From: Pseudomonas sp.
GTDB lineage: Bacteria > Pseudomonadota > Gammaproteobacteria > Pseudomonadales > Pseudomonadaceae
Assembly: GCF_026224925.1 (NCBI RefSeq)
Contig: NZ_JAMFRV010000091.1
Coordinates: forward strand, 1-41,127
DNA: 41,127 nt
Reading direction: 5' to 3'
Part shown: one piece after another, positions 8,430 through 16,118 of the stretch
Position numbering within the stretch: position 1 is the stretch's first letter
Layout of the letters: every line of letters begins with the position of its first letter
Translations under genes and position numbers: made by a program
Notes under the pieces: generated by a model
Database searches by the model: none
What the model was told of the DNA's origin: nothing
What the model saw: the letters and a program-made list of their open reading frames with translations, nothing else

Positions 8430-9131
8430 ATGCCCGTGACTGGTGCAGGCTTTATCAATCGTCTGGCTCAATTGTGCTTTATGGCCGGTGTGGCTCTGGT
8501 CCCGCTGGCGGCTCAGGCGGCAGATGAAGACCCATGGGAAGGCGTCAACCGCGTTATTTTCCGTTTTAACGACACACTTGATACCTACGCACTGAGGCCT
8601 CTGGCTCAGGGCTATGACTTCATCACTCCGCAGTTTGTTGAAGACGGTATCCATAACTTCTTCAACAACATCGGTGACGTGCGCAACTTCGCCAACGATG
8701 TGTTGCAGGCCAAGCCGCACGCTGCTGGTGTTGACACCGCACGCCTGCTGATGAACACCACGCTCGGTCTTGCAGGCTTCATCGACGTCGGCACCCGCAT
8801 GGGCTTGCAGCGTAACGATGAAGATTTTGGTCAGACCTTGGGCCACTGGGGGGTTTCAAGCGGCCCATACGTGATGCTGCCGTTGCTCGGCCCTAGTACC
8901 GTGCGTGACGGTTTGGCCAAGTTCCCGGACTCGTATGACGCTCCGTATCCTTACATGAACGATATCGGGTGGCGTAACTCGCTTCAGGCGTTGGATATCG
9001 TTGATATCCGCGCCAGCCTTTTGTCGGCCGATAAGCTGATCACTGGCGACAAGTACACGTTCATCCGCAACGCTTACTTGCAGAATCGCGAATTCAAAGT
9101 GAAAGACGGCAAGGTAAAAGACGATTTCTAA
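8430..9131 (+). CDS. mlaA: MlaA/VacJ family phospholipid-asymmetry protein
   Basis: MlaA removes misplaced phospholipids from the outer leaflet of the outer membrane and passes them to MlaC. The 233-residue protein shows the family core DPWEGVNRVIFRFND (about 31-45), DGIHNFFNNIGDVRNFANDVLQ, the TTLGLAGFIDVGTRMGL segment and SGPYVMLPLLGPSTVRD. The start at 8430 follows TAGGAG at a good distance; the longer frame from 8388 lacks this. The N-terminal signal sequence ends in PLAAQAADE and looks like a type I cleavage site. No lipobox cysteine is seen at the expected place, although E. coli MlaA is a lipoprotein. The gene is followed by a strong terminator, so it is monocistronic. Confidence 0.93.
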   Translation: MPVTGAGFINRLAQLCFMAGVALVPLAAQAADEDPWEGVNRVIFRFNDTLDTYALRPLAQGYDFITPQFVEDGIHNFFNNIGDVRNFANDVLQAKPHAAGVDTARLLMNTTLGLAGFIDVGTRMGLQRNDEDFGQTLGHWGVSSGPYVMLPLLGPSTVRDGLAKFPDSYDAPYPYMNDIGWRNSLQALDIVDIRASLLSADKLITGDKYTFIRNAYLQNREFKVKDGKVKDDF

Positions 9132-9142
9132 TCGTTTTCAAC

Positions 9143-9172
9143 AAAAAAGGCGACCTGCGGGTCGCCTTTTTT
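9143..9172. terminator. Intrinsic terminator after mlaA
   Basis: A 7-bp GC-rich stem (9149-9155 with 9160-9166) is extended by A6/T6 tracts. It serves mlaA on the plus strand and, by symmetry, the convergent PilZ gene on the minus strand. Confidence 0.88.
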
Positions 9173-9215
9173 ATTGACTGAATTTGTTCACGTTGAGGTG
9201 CGGACAAAAATAGTA

Positions 9216-9515
9216 TCAATTCATCGAAATAATCGTCAGGCCGAGTTTTTGGCCGCCTTCTTCGTGGTCAGCCAGCCAGACCACCTCGGTTTCAGCTTCC
9301 AGCCCCTTGAGTGCCGAGTGCTCGGAATCGATACGTACGCTCAGCTTGTCTCCCACCTTGAAATCCCGTGCCGCCTTCACCTGCATGCCCGAGCTTGACA
9401 GGTCGACGCACACTGCCGGGATGATCTGGCCTGCGTACAACAAGGTGATATCAGCATCCACGCGCATGCGGATGTAATCTCTCTTTTCCGCGTAGTCCCG
9501 ATCATTTTGGCTCAT
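9216..9515 (-). CDS. Canonical single-domain PilZ protein
   Basis: This is a 99-residue cytosolic protein that is essentially one PilZ domain, the bacterial receptor fold for c-di-GMP. The first motif is RDYIR (Arg12 to Arg16, RxxxR) within KRDYIRMRV. The second is VDLSSSGMQV, a perfect D-x-S-x-x-G. The rest forms the expected beta barrel (KVGDKLSVRI, TEVVWLADHEEGGQKLGLTI). In contrast to the PilZ protein at 2266, all ligand residues are present, so it should bind c-di-GMP. It is convergent with mlaA and divergent from rssB, with 267 bases before the latter. The output of this small adaptor is not shown by the sequence. Confidence 0.9.
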   Translation of the reverse strand: MSQNDRDYAEKRDYIRMRVDADITLLYAGQIIPAVCVDLSSSGMQVKAARDFKVGDKLSVRIDSEHSALKGLEAETEVVWLADHEEGGQKLGLTIISMN

Positions 9516-9782
9516 GGCTAGTCCTTCGATTCAGTTGCTGATTTGTCTGTTCTTATAACTCTCTGTGATTTGCGATGTAAAGACTCTAAGCGTCAATAGG
9601 CATGAGCTTGAAACGCCCGTCGGATGGGAGTACCGTCTGCGCCTTGAAGGGCACCTCTGAATGGCAAAATATGCGACTAAAAGTCTGTCGCGGCCGTTTT
9701 AGAGAGGCTAGAAGCGAATCCAGTAAGCGCTCCGGTTTAACCGGTTTGCCTACGCCAACCTACTCTGGCGCCGTTTGCCCAC

Positions 9783-10964
9783 ATGCAGAAAACCAGTGCC
9801 ACGCTGCTGATAATCGATGACGACGAAGTAGTGCGAGCGAGCATCGCCGCCTATTTGGAAGACAGTGGCTTCAGCGTCCTGCAAGCGAGCAACGGCTTGC
9901 AGGGCCTCCAGATTTTCGAGCAAAAAAAGCCCGATCTAGTGATCTGCGACCTCCGTATGCCTCAGGTGGGCGGCCTCGAACTCATTCGTCAGGTGACGGA
10001 CCTCGCTCCCGACATGCCGGTGATCGTGGTCTCTGGCGCCGGGGTGATGAGCGATGCTGTCGAAGCTTTGCGTTTGGGCGCGGCTGATTACCTGGTCAAA
10101 CCGCTGGAAGATCTGGCAGTGCTTGAGCATTCAGTGCGCCGAGCCCTGGATCGCGCGCGGTTGATATTGGAAAACCAGCGTTATCGGCAAAAGCTCGAAA
10201 CCGCTAACCGCGAGCTCGAAGCCAGCCTGCATTTGCTCCAGGAAGACCAGAACGCCGGTCGCCAGGTGCAAATGAACATGCTGCCGGTGAACCCTTGGGA
10301 CGTAGGCGAGTTTCAGTTCGCCCATGAGATCATCCCGTCGCTGTACTTGTCGGGCGATTTTGTGGATTACTTTAGGGTCGATGAGCGCCGCGTTGCGTTT
10401 TATCTGGCTGATGTTTCTGGGCATGGAGCCTCTTCAGCGTTCGTCACCGTGCTGCTGAAATTCATGACCACGCGCTTGATGTTTGAATTCAAGCGCAACG
10501 GCACCATGCCGGATTTCAAACCGTCAGAAGTGCTTAGCCATATCAATCGTGGATTGATCAACTGCAACCTTGGGAAGCATGTCACCATGGTTGGCGGGGT
10601 CATCGATGAAGATACCGGAAAATTGACTTATAGCATCGGTGGCCATTTACCTTTGCCGATAATGTATACGCCCACTGAAGTGCACTATCTGGAAGGCCGA
10701 GGCCTACCGGTAGGGTTGTTCAACGAGGCGACCTATCAAGATCACGTAGTGGACTTGCCTGAGAGCTTCAGCCTGACCTTGCTCTCTGATGGGATATTGG
10801 ACCTTTTACCCGGTGATACACTCAAAGAGAAAGAAGCCGTCTTACCGCAAATGGTTAAAACGGCAGGAGGCAGCCTGGATGGCCTGCGTCATGTATTTGG
10901 ATTGGCCACGCTAGGGGAGATGCCGGATGATATCGCCTTGTTGGTGTTGAGCAGGAACCTTTAA
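9783..10964 (+). CDS. rssB: RssB-type response regulator with PP2C phosphatase domain
   Basis: This is a 393-residue two-domain signalling protein. Residues 1-125 form a receiver domain: acidic pocket Asp12-Asp13-Asp14, phosphoacceptor Asp56 (DLVICD), Ser84 and Lys106 (LVKPLED). A helical linker at about 125-165 leads into a PP2C/SpoIIE-like domain (about 170-393) with aspartates at the metal-site positions: Asp192/Asp195 in SGDFVDYF, Asp210 in ADVSGHG, Asp336 in LSDGILD and Asp382-Asp383 in PDDIALLV. In E. coli RssB this domain is degenerate; here it looks active. Its 3' end overlaps the STAS gene by one base, so the pair is co-translated. The expected role is dephosphorylating the STAS antagonist in a partner switch that governs RpoS; that is inference from family and gene order. 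Confidence 0.9.
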   Translation: MQKTSATLLIIDDDEVVRASIAAYLEDSGFSVLQASNGLQGLQIFEQKKPDLVICDLRMPQVGGLELIRQVTDLAPDMPVIVVSGAGVMSDAVEALRLGAADYLVKPLEDLAVLEHSVRRALDRARLILENQRYRQKLETANRELEASLHLLQEDQNAGRQVQMNMLPVNPWDVGEFQFAHEIIPSLYLSGDFVDYFRVDERRVAFYLADVSGHGASSAFVTVLLKFMTTRLMFEFKRNGTMPDFKPSEVLSHINRGLINCNLGKHVTMVGGVIDEDTGKLTYSIGGHLPLPIMYTPTEVHYLEGRGLPVGLFNEATYQDHVVDLPESFSLTLLSDGILDLLPGDTLKEKEAVLPQMVKTAGGSLDGLRHVFGLATLGEMPDDIALLVLSRNL

Positions 10965-11446
10965 TGAGTACCGGTAGAATCCAGTTCGCCGAGCAAGCAG
11001 GCACGTTTATCCTCAAATTTGTGGGGGAAGTGCGCCTTACACTGTGTTCGGCTTTGGATACAACTATTGAAAGAATCTTCACGTCGCGGAATTTTTCGGC
11101 AATCGTCATCGATTTAACCGAAACCCGCAGCATCGATAGCACGACGCTCGGCTTGCTGGCCAAGCTGTCGATAATGTCGCGGCAAAAAGTTGGCTTGCTG
11201 CCGACTGTTGTCACCACCCACGAAGATATCACTCGTCTATTGCAGTCGATGGGCTTCGATCAGGTGTTCAATATTGTTGATCGTCCTATCCGTTGCCCTG
11301 ATTCGTTGACCGACTTGCCGTCGCAAGATCAGTCCGAAGAAGTGGTAAAAGCGAAGGTGCTAGAAGCGCACAAGATTTTGATGGGCCTGAACGACTCCAA
11401 TCGCGAAGCGTTTCACGATTTGGTCAATGCCCTCGAACGGCACTGA
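10964..11446 (+). CDS. rssC: STAS-domain anti-sigma factor antagonist
   Basis: This 160-residue protein has a STAS domain in its first 100 residues (FILKFVGEVRLTLCSALDTTIER, then the switch loop IVIDLTETRSIDSTTLGLLAKLS). Ser59 in I-D-S-T is at the position phosphorylated in SpoIIAA-type antagonists. The C-terminal 60 residues are polar and charged and end in NREAFHDLVNALERH, an extension commonly seen in the pseudomonad version. It overlaps rssB by one base (TAATG), so phosphatase and substrate are made together. No serine kinase or anti-sigma factor is encoded nearby, so the kinase partner must lie elsewhere. A strong terminator follows. Confidence 0.88.
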   Translation: MSTGRIQFAEQAGTFILKFVGEVRLTLCSALDTTIERIFTSRNFSAIVIDLTETRSIDSTTLGLLAKLSIMSRQKVGLLPTVVTTHEDITRLLQSMGFDQVFNIVDRPIRCPDSLTDLPSQDQSEEVVKAKVLEAHKILMGLNDSNREAFHDLVNALERH

Positions 11447-11494
11447 GATTCGCTAAGCAGCAGAAGCAGTAACTACATTTCTGCGGGCAATAAA

Positions 11495-11525
11495 AAAGGG
11501 CAGACCCGTAATGGGTCTGCCCTTT
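11495..11525. terminator. Bidirectional intrinsic terminator between rssC and tal
   Basis: A 13-bp stem (AAAGGGCAGACCC at 11495-11507 with 11513-11525) closes a 5-base loop, with A and T runs on the two sides. It ends rssBC on the plus strand and tal on the minus strand. Confidence 0.9.
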
Positions 11526-11531
11526 ATGCAT

Positions 11532-12458
11532 TCAGGCCTTGGCGGCGAGTAATGCTTCCAGCTTTTCCTGGTCGCGAGCGAACTGGCGAATACCTTCTGC
11601 CAATTTTTCGGTGGCCATGGCGTCCTCGTTCGATGCCCAGCGGAACTGGTTTTCAGTCAGGCTTTGACGCGCTTCGCCTGGGTTGCCGGGTGCAAGTTTA
11701 CGCTCCAGCGTACCCATGTCTTTCGACAGCTGTTCCAGCAAGTCAGGGCTGATGGTCAGGCGGTCGCAGCCGGCCAACTGCTCGATCTGGCTAAGGTTGC
11801 GGAAGCTGGCGCCCATGACCACGGTTTTGTAGTCATTAGACTTGTAATAGTTGTAGATCCTGCTGACCGACTGCACGCCCGGGTCTTCGGCGCCCACAAA
11901 GTCATGGCCAGCCGATTTTTTGTACCAGTCGTAGATCCGACCTACAAACGGCGAGATCAAAAACACACCGGCTTCGGCGCAGGCTACAGCCTGAGCAAAC
12001 GAGAACAGCAGGGTGAGGTTGGTCTGAATACCTGACTTTTCAAGCTTCTCGGCGGCACGGATGCCTTCCCAGGTTGACGCCAGCTTGATCAAAATCCGAT
12101 CGTTTTTAATGCCCGCTTCGTTGTACAAACCGATGAGGCGCTCGCCACGTTCGATCATTGCATTGGTGTCGAACGAAAGGCGTGAATCTACTTCGGTAGA
12201 CACGCGACCCGGCACCACTTTAAGAATTTTCTGCCCAATGGCGACGGCAAAACGGTCGCAGGCCAAGCCGATATCGTTCTTGCTGCCCTTGAACGCTTCC
12301 TGAAGCAACTCACCGTTGCTCTCGCTCGAAGCCGCCTTGAGTAGTAAAGAAGGGTTGGTCGTGGCATCCACCGGCTTAAGACGTGCGATGGCATCAAAGT
12401 CGCCGGTATCTGCGACTACAGTAGTGATTTTCTTGAGTTGTTCCAGCTTGGAAGTCAT
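11532..12458 (-). CDS. tal: Transaldolase
   Basis: Transaldolase moves a dihydroxyacetone unit between sedoheptulose-7-phosphate and glyceraldehyde-3-phosphate in the non-oxidative pentose phosphate pathway. The 308-residue length and layout match the TalB type. Visible motifs are [12 protein letters not shown] (31-42), [15 protein letters not shown] (84-98), the Schiff-base Lys125 in [12 protein letters not shown], and [14 protein letters not shown] use the ATG at 12458 ([10 protein letters not shown]), where family similarity begins; the frame continues to 12512 without similarity. Its stop sits 6 bases from the terminator shared with rssC. It is followed upstream by dusA on the same strand, 151 bases away, so the two may or may not share a transcript. 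Confidence 0.95.
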   Translation of the reverse strand: MTSKLEQLKKITTVVADTGDFDAIARLKPVDATTNPSLLLKAASSESNGELLQEAFKGSKNDIGLACDRFAVAIGQKILKVVPGRVSTEVDSRLSFDTNAMIERGERLIGLYNEAGIKNDRILIKLASTWEGIRAAEKLEKSGIQTNLTLLFSFAQAVACAEAGVFLISPFVGRIYDWYKKSAGHDFVGAEDPGVQSVSRIYNYYKSNDYKTVVMGASFRNLSQIEQLAGCDRLTISPDLLEQLSKDMGTLERKLAPGNPGEARQSLTENQFRWASNEDAMATEKLAEGIRQFARDQEKLEALLAAKA

Positions 12459-12543
12459 GAGTGTGCTCTGTCCTGTGCGGTTAGATGACATTACCCGAGC
12501 GCTGCCGGCCACTCAAGGCCGCACCTTGACGATGCTCCTTGAG

Positions 12544-12581
12544 GCGGATGGGCAATCCAGAACCATTTGAGCCCCATCCGC
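12544..12581 (-). terminator. Possible dusA terminator hairpin
   Basis: A 9-bp stem (GCGGATGGG at 12544-12552 with 12573-12581) with a 20-base loop lies 29 bases past the dusA stop. No T-run follows on the minus strand, so it may be a rho-dependent or merely RNA-stabilising structure. Confidence 0.3.
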
Positions 12582-12609
12582 ACAGCTTGTTCCGTGAACC
12601 TCAATATAA

Positions 12610-13620
12610 CTAGCGACCTTCCAGCAGCTCCGCAGCTTGATCAAGCAGCGTCAGCGGATTTTGTGCTTTATGGATGTCGACTGACAGCAATTGCCGAAAA
12701 CGCCGTGCGCCCGGAAAACCGGTGCCAAGCCCAAGCACATGCCGTGTTATGTGGTGCATCGAGCCGCCGCTTTCAAGGTGGGCGGCAATATAAGGGCGCA
12801 ACGCCGATAACGCTGCCGCCCGAGAAATCACTGGGGCGGTACTGCCAAACAGCCGTTGATCAACGTCCGCCAGAATATACGGATTATGGTAAGCCTCGCG
12901 GCCCAACATTACCCCATCAAAAATCTGTAAATGCTCATCACATTGCTCAAGCGTCTTGATTCCGCCGTTCAGGATGATTTCCAGATCAGGAAAGTCGGCC
13001 TTCAGCTGCGCCACGATGTCATAGCGCAACGGCGGAATATCGCGGTTCTCTTTCGGCGACAACCCCTCAAGAATCGCAATACGCGCATGCACGGTAAAAC
13101 TGGTGCAACCGGCTTCATGCACCTGGCCGACGAAATCACACAGCTGTGCGTAACTGTCGCGCCCGTTGATCCCGATGCGATGCTTGACCGTTACCGGAAT
13201 AGACACCGCGTCCAGCATCGCCCTTACACAATCCGCCACTAGTGCCGGATGCGCCATTAATACCGCGCCGATCAGATTGTTCTGTACCCGGTCGCTAGGG
13301 CAGCCGACGTTCAGGTTCACTTCGTCATAACCTGAAGCTTGAGCCAAACGGGCGCAAGCAGCGAGATCTGCGGGGACGCTGCCGCCTAATTGGAGGGCGA
13401 GAGGGTGTTCGGACTGGTCATGACGCAGGAACCGCTCATGATCGCCGTTGAGCAACGCCCCGGTAGTGACCATCTCGGTGTAGAGAAGGGCGTGCTTGGA
13501 CAGAAGTCGTAGGAAATACCGGCAATGGTGGTCAGTCCAGTCCATCATGGGGGCGACGGAGAAACGGCGAGAGACGCTAGGCCTTGTGTGGCGTGGGTTA
13601 GACGCAATATCTAGTGGCAT
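12610..13620 (-). CDS. dusA: tRNA-dihydrouridine synthase A
   Basis: DusA is an FMN enzyme that reduces uridine to dihydrouridine at tRNA D-loop positions 20/20a. The 336-residue protein shows FSVAPMMDWTDHHCRYFLR (FMN site, 20-38), the catalytic Cys107 in NLNVGCPSDRVQ, KHRIGIN and the HARIAILEGLSPKENRDIPPLRY segment typical of DusA. The first 17 residues (MPLDIASNP and following) precede the conserved SRRFSVAP and vary in this family. The region directly upstream of the start carries phased T-tracts and an integrase remnant, so the present 5' end and promoter may have been remade by an integration event at this known island target. Confidence 0.95.
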   Translation of the reverse strand: MPLDIASNPRHTRPSVSRRFSVAPMMDWTDHHCRYFLRLLSKHALLYTEMVTTGALLNGDHERFLRHDQSEHPLALQLGGSVPADLAACARLAQASGYDEVNLNVGCPSDRVQNNLIGAVLMAHPALVADCVRAMLDAVSIPVTVKHRIGINGRDSYAQLCDFVGQVHEAGCTSFTVHARIAILEGLSPKENRDIPPLRYDIVAQLKADFPDLEIILNGGIKTLEQCDEHLQIFDGVMLGREAYHNPYILADVDQRLFGSTAPVISRAAALSALRPYIAAHLESGGSMHHITRHVLGLGTGFPGARRFRQLLSVDIHKAQNPLTLLDQAAELLEGR

Positions 13621-13630
13621 TTTAGTCGGT

Positions 13631-13669
13631 CGTTTTGTAGCGGTTTTAGGGCGTTTTAAGCCGTTTTTT
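13631..13669. other. Helically phased T-tracts (predicted bent DNA) upstream of dusA
   Basis: Four T-runs centred near 13634.5, 13645.5, 13655.5 and 13666.5 are each preceded by CG or GG. Their spacing of 10-11 bases equals one helical turn, the classical arrangement for intrinsic curvature. They lie 11 to 49 bases upstream of the dusA start. Confidence 0.55.
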
Positions 13670-13690
13670 GAAGCTCAATGCTAAAACTTA

Positions 13691-13716
13691 GCACTGGAAA
13701 AAAACTTTAAGCACTG
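13691..13716. repeat. Paired GCACTG direct repeats, 20 bases apart
   Basis: GCACTG occurs at 13691-13696 and 13711-13716 in similar surroundings (CTTA-GCACTG-GAA and TTAA-GCACTG-AAG), two helical turns apart. They lie between dusA and the integrase remnant and could be arm-type integrase sites or chance; the sequence alone does not decide. Confidence 0.3.
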
Positions 13717-13718
13717 AA

Positions 13719-13914
13719 GGGACGAGACGGGCACGATTACACAAAGGAAGAGTTAAAAAGGTGACACCAAGTACTCGGCGCAGATCAGGCTGCGGCGCAA
13801 CGGTGCCATAGTTTATCAGGAAGCTCAGACGTTTGAACGTAAGCAGATGGCGCAGGCATGGCTCAAGCGACGGGAGACCAAATCTGCCCAGACCCACCGC
13901 AGCCCACTCCAGCA
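13719..13914 (+). pseudogene. Degraded N-terminal fragment of a phage-type tyrosine integrase
   Basis: From 13760 one frame reads KYSAQIRLRRNGAIVYQEA, then QTFERKQMAQAWLKRRETK. This is the SAM-like N-terminal DNA-binding domain of phage and island integrases (pattern: AQIR-basic-G-VY-E-TF-RK-A-AWLKRRE). A TAA stands 4 bases ahead of it (13754-13756), and the likely N-terminus (GTRRARLHKG from 13719) is in another frame, so a frameshift or small deletion separates them. After about 13885 similarity ends and the catalytic domain with its Arg-His-Arg-Tyr residues is absent; the NmrA-type gene begins at 13915 on the other strand. It is a remnant of a longer gene, pointing away from dusA. Confidence 0.72.
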
Positions 13915-14793
13915 TCAGCCCTTCGCCAAAGTAGAAGCCACCTCAACCGCAAACTCCCGATACGACCTCGGCGATCTACCCAGCAACGCCGCCAACCGCT
14001 CAACCTCCACCGCACTGGCCACGGCCCCATCCTGTTGATAGCGCGCCATCATCAAGCGCATGTCATAAGCCAGCCAGCCGGGCGCAAATGCTTTCATCCG
14101 CTGCTCAAGTACATCAAGGTCATCGCCGCCATACCCAACCGTCTTTCCCAATACCTCAGACCAAATCTCCACAATCTTCTGCGCAGTCAGCGCATCAGGC
14201 CCGACCAATTCGTACGTTTCTCGCGGTAACGGCGCTTCAGACCGTTCGCGGCGCAGGAGTTCTCGCGCTGCCGCATCGCCGATATCCCGGACGTCGACCA
14301 TGGAAATACCCTTGTCCCCAATCGGCATGCCGTAGAGGCCATGACTGAGCATTGGCTCTTTCTGCCGCACATCGTTTTGGATGAAGTAGGCCGGGCGCAG
14401 CACCGTCGCTGGAATATCGCAGTGTTCAATCATGCGCTCGACGGTGTGCTTGCCAGTAAAGTGCGGGACATCGACGTATTCGGCACCCTTGAACACCGAC
14501 AGATACACCACCCCTTTAACACCGGTCTCCCGGGCGACGCTCAATGTCTGTAGCGCCTGGGTCAGTTCGTCTGGGGCGTTGGGTGCCAGCAGGAACAAGG
14601 TGCTGATGCCCTGCATCGCTTGTCGAACTGAATCGACGTCGGACAAGTCGCCTTTGACCGCAATAACGCCTTCCGGGAAGTGGGCTTTTTCCGGCGAACG
14701 TGTCAGAGCGCTAACGTCGGCTCCGCTGCCTTTCAAGTGCTCTAAAACTTGGTTGCCGACTACTCCGGTACTGCCTGTTATGAGAATTGTCAT
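13915..14793 (-). CDS. NmrA-like NAD(P)-binding reductase
   Basis: This 292-residue cytosolic protein has an N-terminal Rossmann fold (ILITGSTGVVG, GxxGxxG at 7-13) and the NmrA/atypical-SDR pattern: AVKGDLSD, STLFLLAPN, VVYLSVFKGA and TVLRPAYFIQND. There is no SDR Tyr-x-x-x-Lys catalytic pair, which fits NmrA-like redox-sensing or quinone-reductase-like proteins (QorB type). It is transcribed divergently from a LysR regulator with 113 bases between, the usual arrangement of a LysR target gene. Its 3' end abuts the integrase remnant, so it is the first gene of the accessory stretch. The substrate is not evident. Confidence 0.85.
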   Translation of the reverse strand: MTILITGSTGVVGNQVLEHLKGSGADVSALTRSPEKAHFPEGVIAVKGDLSDVDSVRQAMQGISTLFLLAPNAPDELTQALQTLSVARETGVKGVVYLSVFKGAEYVDVPHFTGKHTVERMIEHCDIPATVLRPAYFIQNDVRQKEPMLSHGLYGMPIGDKGISMVDVRDIGDAAARELLRRERSEAPLPRETYELVGPDALTAQKIVEIWSEVLGKTVGYGGDDLDVLEQRMKAFAPGWLAYDMRLMMARYQQDGAVASAVEVERLAALLGRSPRSYREFAVEVASTLAKG

Positions 14794-14906
14794 GATATGT
14801 CTCCTTGGATAAGGCCGATGCGGCCCCGTGACAAATAGACTATTCGTTCCACTACTTGGCAGATAGCTCTAGAATGGTGACAAGCCGTCTCTCAGGTGGA
14901 ACGATT
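14794..14906. promoter_or_regulatory. Divergent control region between the NmrA-like and LysR genes
   Basis: This 113-base gap must hold both promoters. A short perfect dyad, AATAG-A-CTATT (14834-14844), is the most symmetrical element and a candidate regulator site. The LysR gene has GGTGG shortly before its ATG. Confidence 0.4.
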
Positions 14907-15788
14907 ATGGATCTCACAGCACTTGCCGATTTCAATCTAGTCGCGCTGCATGGCGGCTTCGGTCCCGCCGGTCGGGCGCTCAACCGACCCAAGGCAACCC
15001 TGTCGCGACGGGTGGCCGAGTTGGAGGAGGACTTGGGTGTCAGGCTGATTGAGCGGGGCGCACGACGCATGCGTTTGACCGAGGATGGACAAGTGCTGCA
15101 TGAACGCACGCGTGGCTTGTTGTCGGAACTTCAAGAGGCGGGGGAGGCGGTGGCATCACGTGCGCCCATTGCTCGCGGGCGATTGCGGGTGAGTGCGCCG
15201 ATGGTTTTCGCCCACGTCGTACTGGGTGAAGTTGCTGCGCGCTTTGCGTTGGCTTATCCGCAGGTCGAACTCGAGATCATTGCCGAAGACCGCATTGTCG
15301 ACCCGGTGGACGACGGCTACGATTTGGTAATCCGCATTAACCCGGCAAAGGATGGGCTACTTGTCGGGCGGCGTATCATGAATGACCAACGCTTGTTGGT
15401 TGCCACTGCCGCCATACCAATACCGTCGACACAGGCGAGCAATGATGACGAAAGACCGGTTCCGGCGGTCGTATTGGCGCAGACACCCTCAGGCGTTATC
15501 TGGAGCATTCGCACGGGAAACGGCGACGAAAAAGCATTCAAACCGATGCCGCTATTGAGGCTGTCGTCACTATTAATGGTGCGTGATGCGGTTCTTGCGG
15601 GGGTTGGTGTAGCGATGTTGCCCATGTTATTGGTCAAACAGGATGTGGCGGCGGGAAGACTCATCTGCTGGGGCACGGAAGCAGGCCCTCCCGTGGAAAT
15701 CTGGGCGCTGTATCACTCTCGCCGTCTGCTCAGCGCCAAGGTACGGGCGTTTCTGGACATGCTGAAGGAATTACAGGTGCCAGCATGA
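14907..15788 (+). CDS. LysR family transcriptional regulator
   Basis: This 293-residue regulator has a winged helix-turn-helix at 1-60 (MDLTALADFNLVALHGGFGPAGRALN and following, with the TLSRRVAELEEDLG recognition segment) and a periplasmic-binding-protein-like effector domain beginning at GRLRVSAPMVFAH. The ATG at 14907 is preferred; the frame reaches back to 14856 without LysR similarity. It most likely controls the divergent NmrA-like gene and itself. It meets the emfourin gene tail-to-tail with 6 bases between stops and no obvious terminator, so antisense overlap of transcripts is likely. Confidence 0.9.
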   Translation: MDLTALADFNLVALHGGFGPAGRALNRPKATLSRRVAELEEDLGVRLIERGARRMRLTEDGQVLHERTRGLLSELQEAGEAVASRAPIARGRLRVSAPMVFAHVVLGEVAARFALAYPQVELEIIAEDRIVDPVDDGYDLVIRINPAKDGLLVGRRIMNDQRLLVATAAIPIPSTQASNDDERPVPAVVLAQTPSGVIWSIRTGNGDEKAFKPMPLLRLSSLLMVRDAVLAGVGVAMLPMLLVKQDVAAGRLICWGTEAGPPVEIWALYHSRRLLSAKVRAFLDMLKELQVPA

Positions 15789-15794
15789 TGGGGC

Positions 15795-16118
15795 TTACTG
15801 ACCGGCATCTTTCCACAGGTTAACCAGCGCTTGTGGGGCAGCTGTCTCAGGGACGATCAGTTCAAGGTCACGGCACAGTTCACCACTGTTGATGCACAGT
15901 CGGTAGTAGCGCTGATCGCCGCTGCCGGCTTGGGCCTGAGTGGTCGAGGCACAGCTCAACATGTGATTGATCAGCTCGCAGACATTAGCCCGTTTGTCGT
16001 CGCTCATCTGCGCTGCCTCGATTCGTCGCGCGCCATTGAGCTTGGGCATGAAAGCGATACCGCCTTCACGAGAAACCAAGATGACGGCGTTGTGATCCAG
16101 CGCAGTGAGCGTTTTCAT
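15795..16118 (-). CDS. Emfourin-like protein inhibitor of M4 proteases
   Basis: This 107-residue protein has no signal peptide and resembles emfourin, the small protein inhibitor encoded with protealysin. Matching features are the short N-terminal strand carrying SREGGIAFMPKLNG, a central helix SDDKRANVCELINHML, and the C-terminal YYRLCINSGELCRDLELIVPE followed by PQALVNLWKDA. The gene directly follows the M4 protease: the start codon begins on the base after the protease stop, so translation is probably coupled. The family inhibits the cognate protease with a slow, tight-binding mode. Three or more cysteines (in NVCEL, SCAST, RLCIN, ELCRD) are unusual for a cytosolic inhibitor. The identification rests on context plus length and pattern. 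Confidence 0.82.
   Translation of the reverse strand: MKTLTALDHNAVILVSREGGIAFMPKLNGARRIEAAQMSDDKRANVCELINHMLSCASTTQAQAGSGDQRYYRLCINSGELCRDLELIVPETAAPQALVNLWKDAGQ

Noticed and set aside
13688..13915. Minus-strand open frame between dusA and the NmrA-like gene
   Set aside because: The plus strand carries a clear integrase fragment in the same bases; the minus frame has no similarity.
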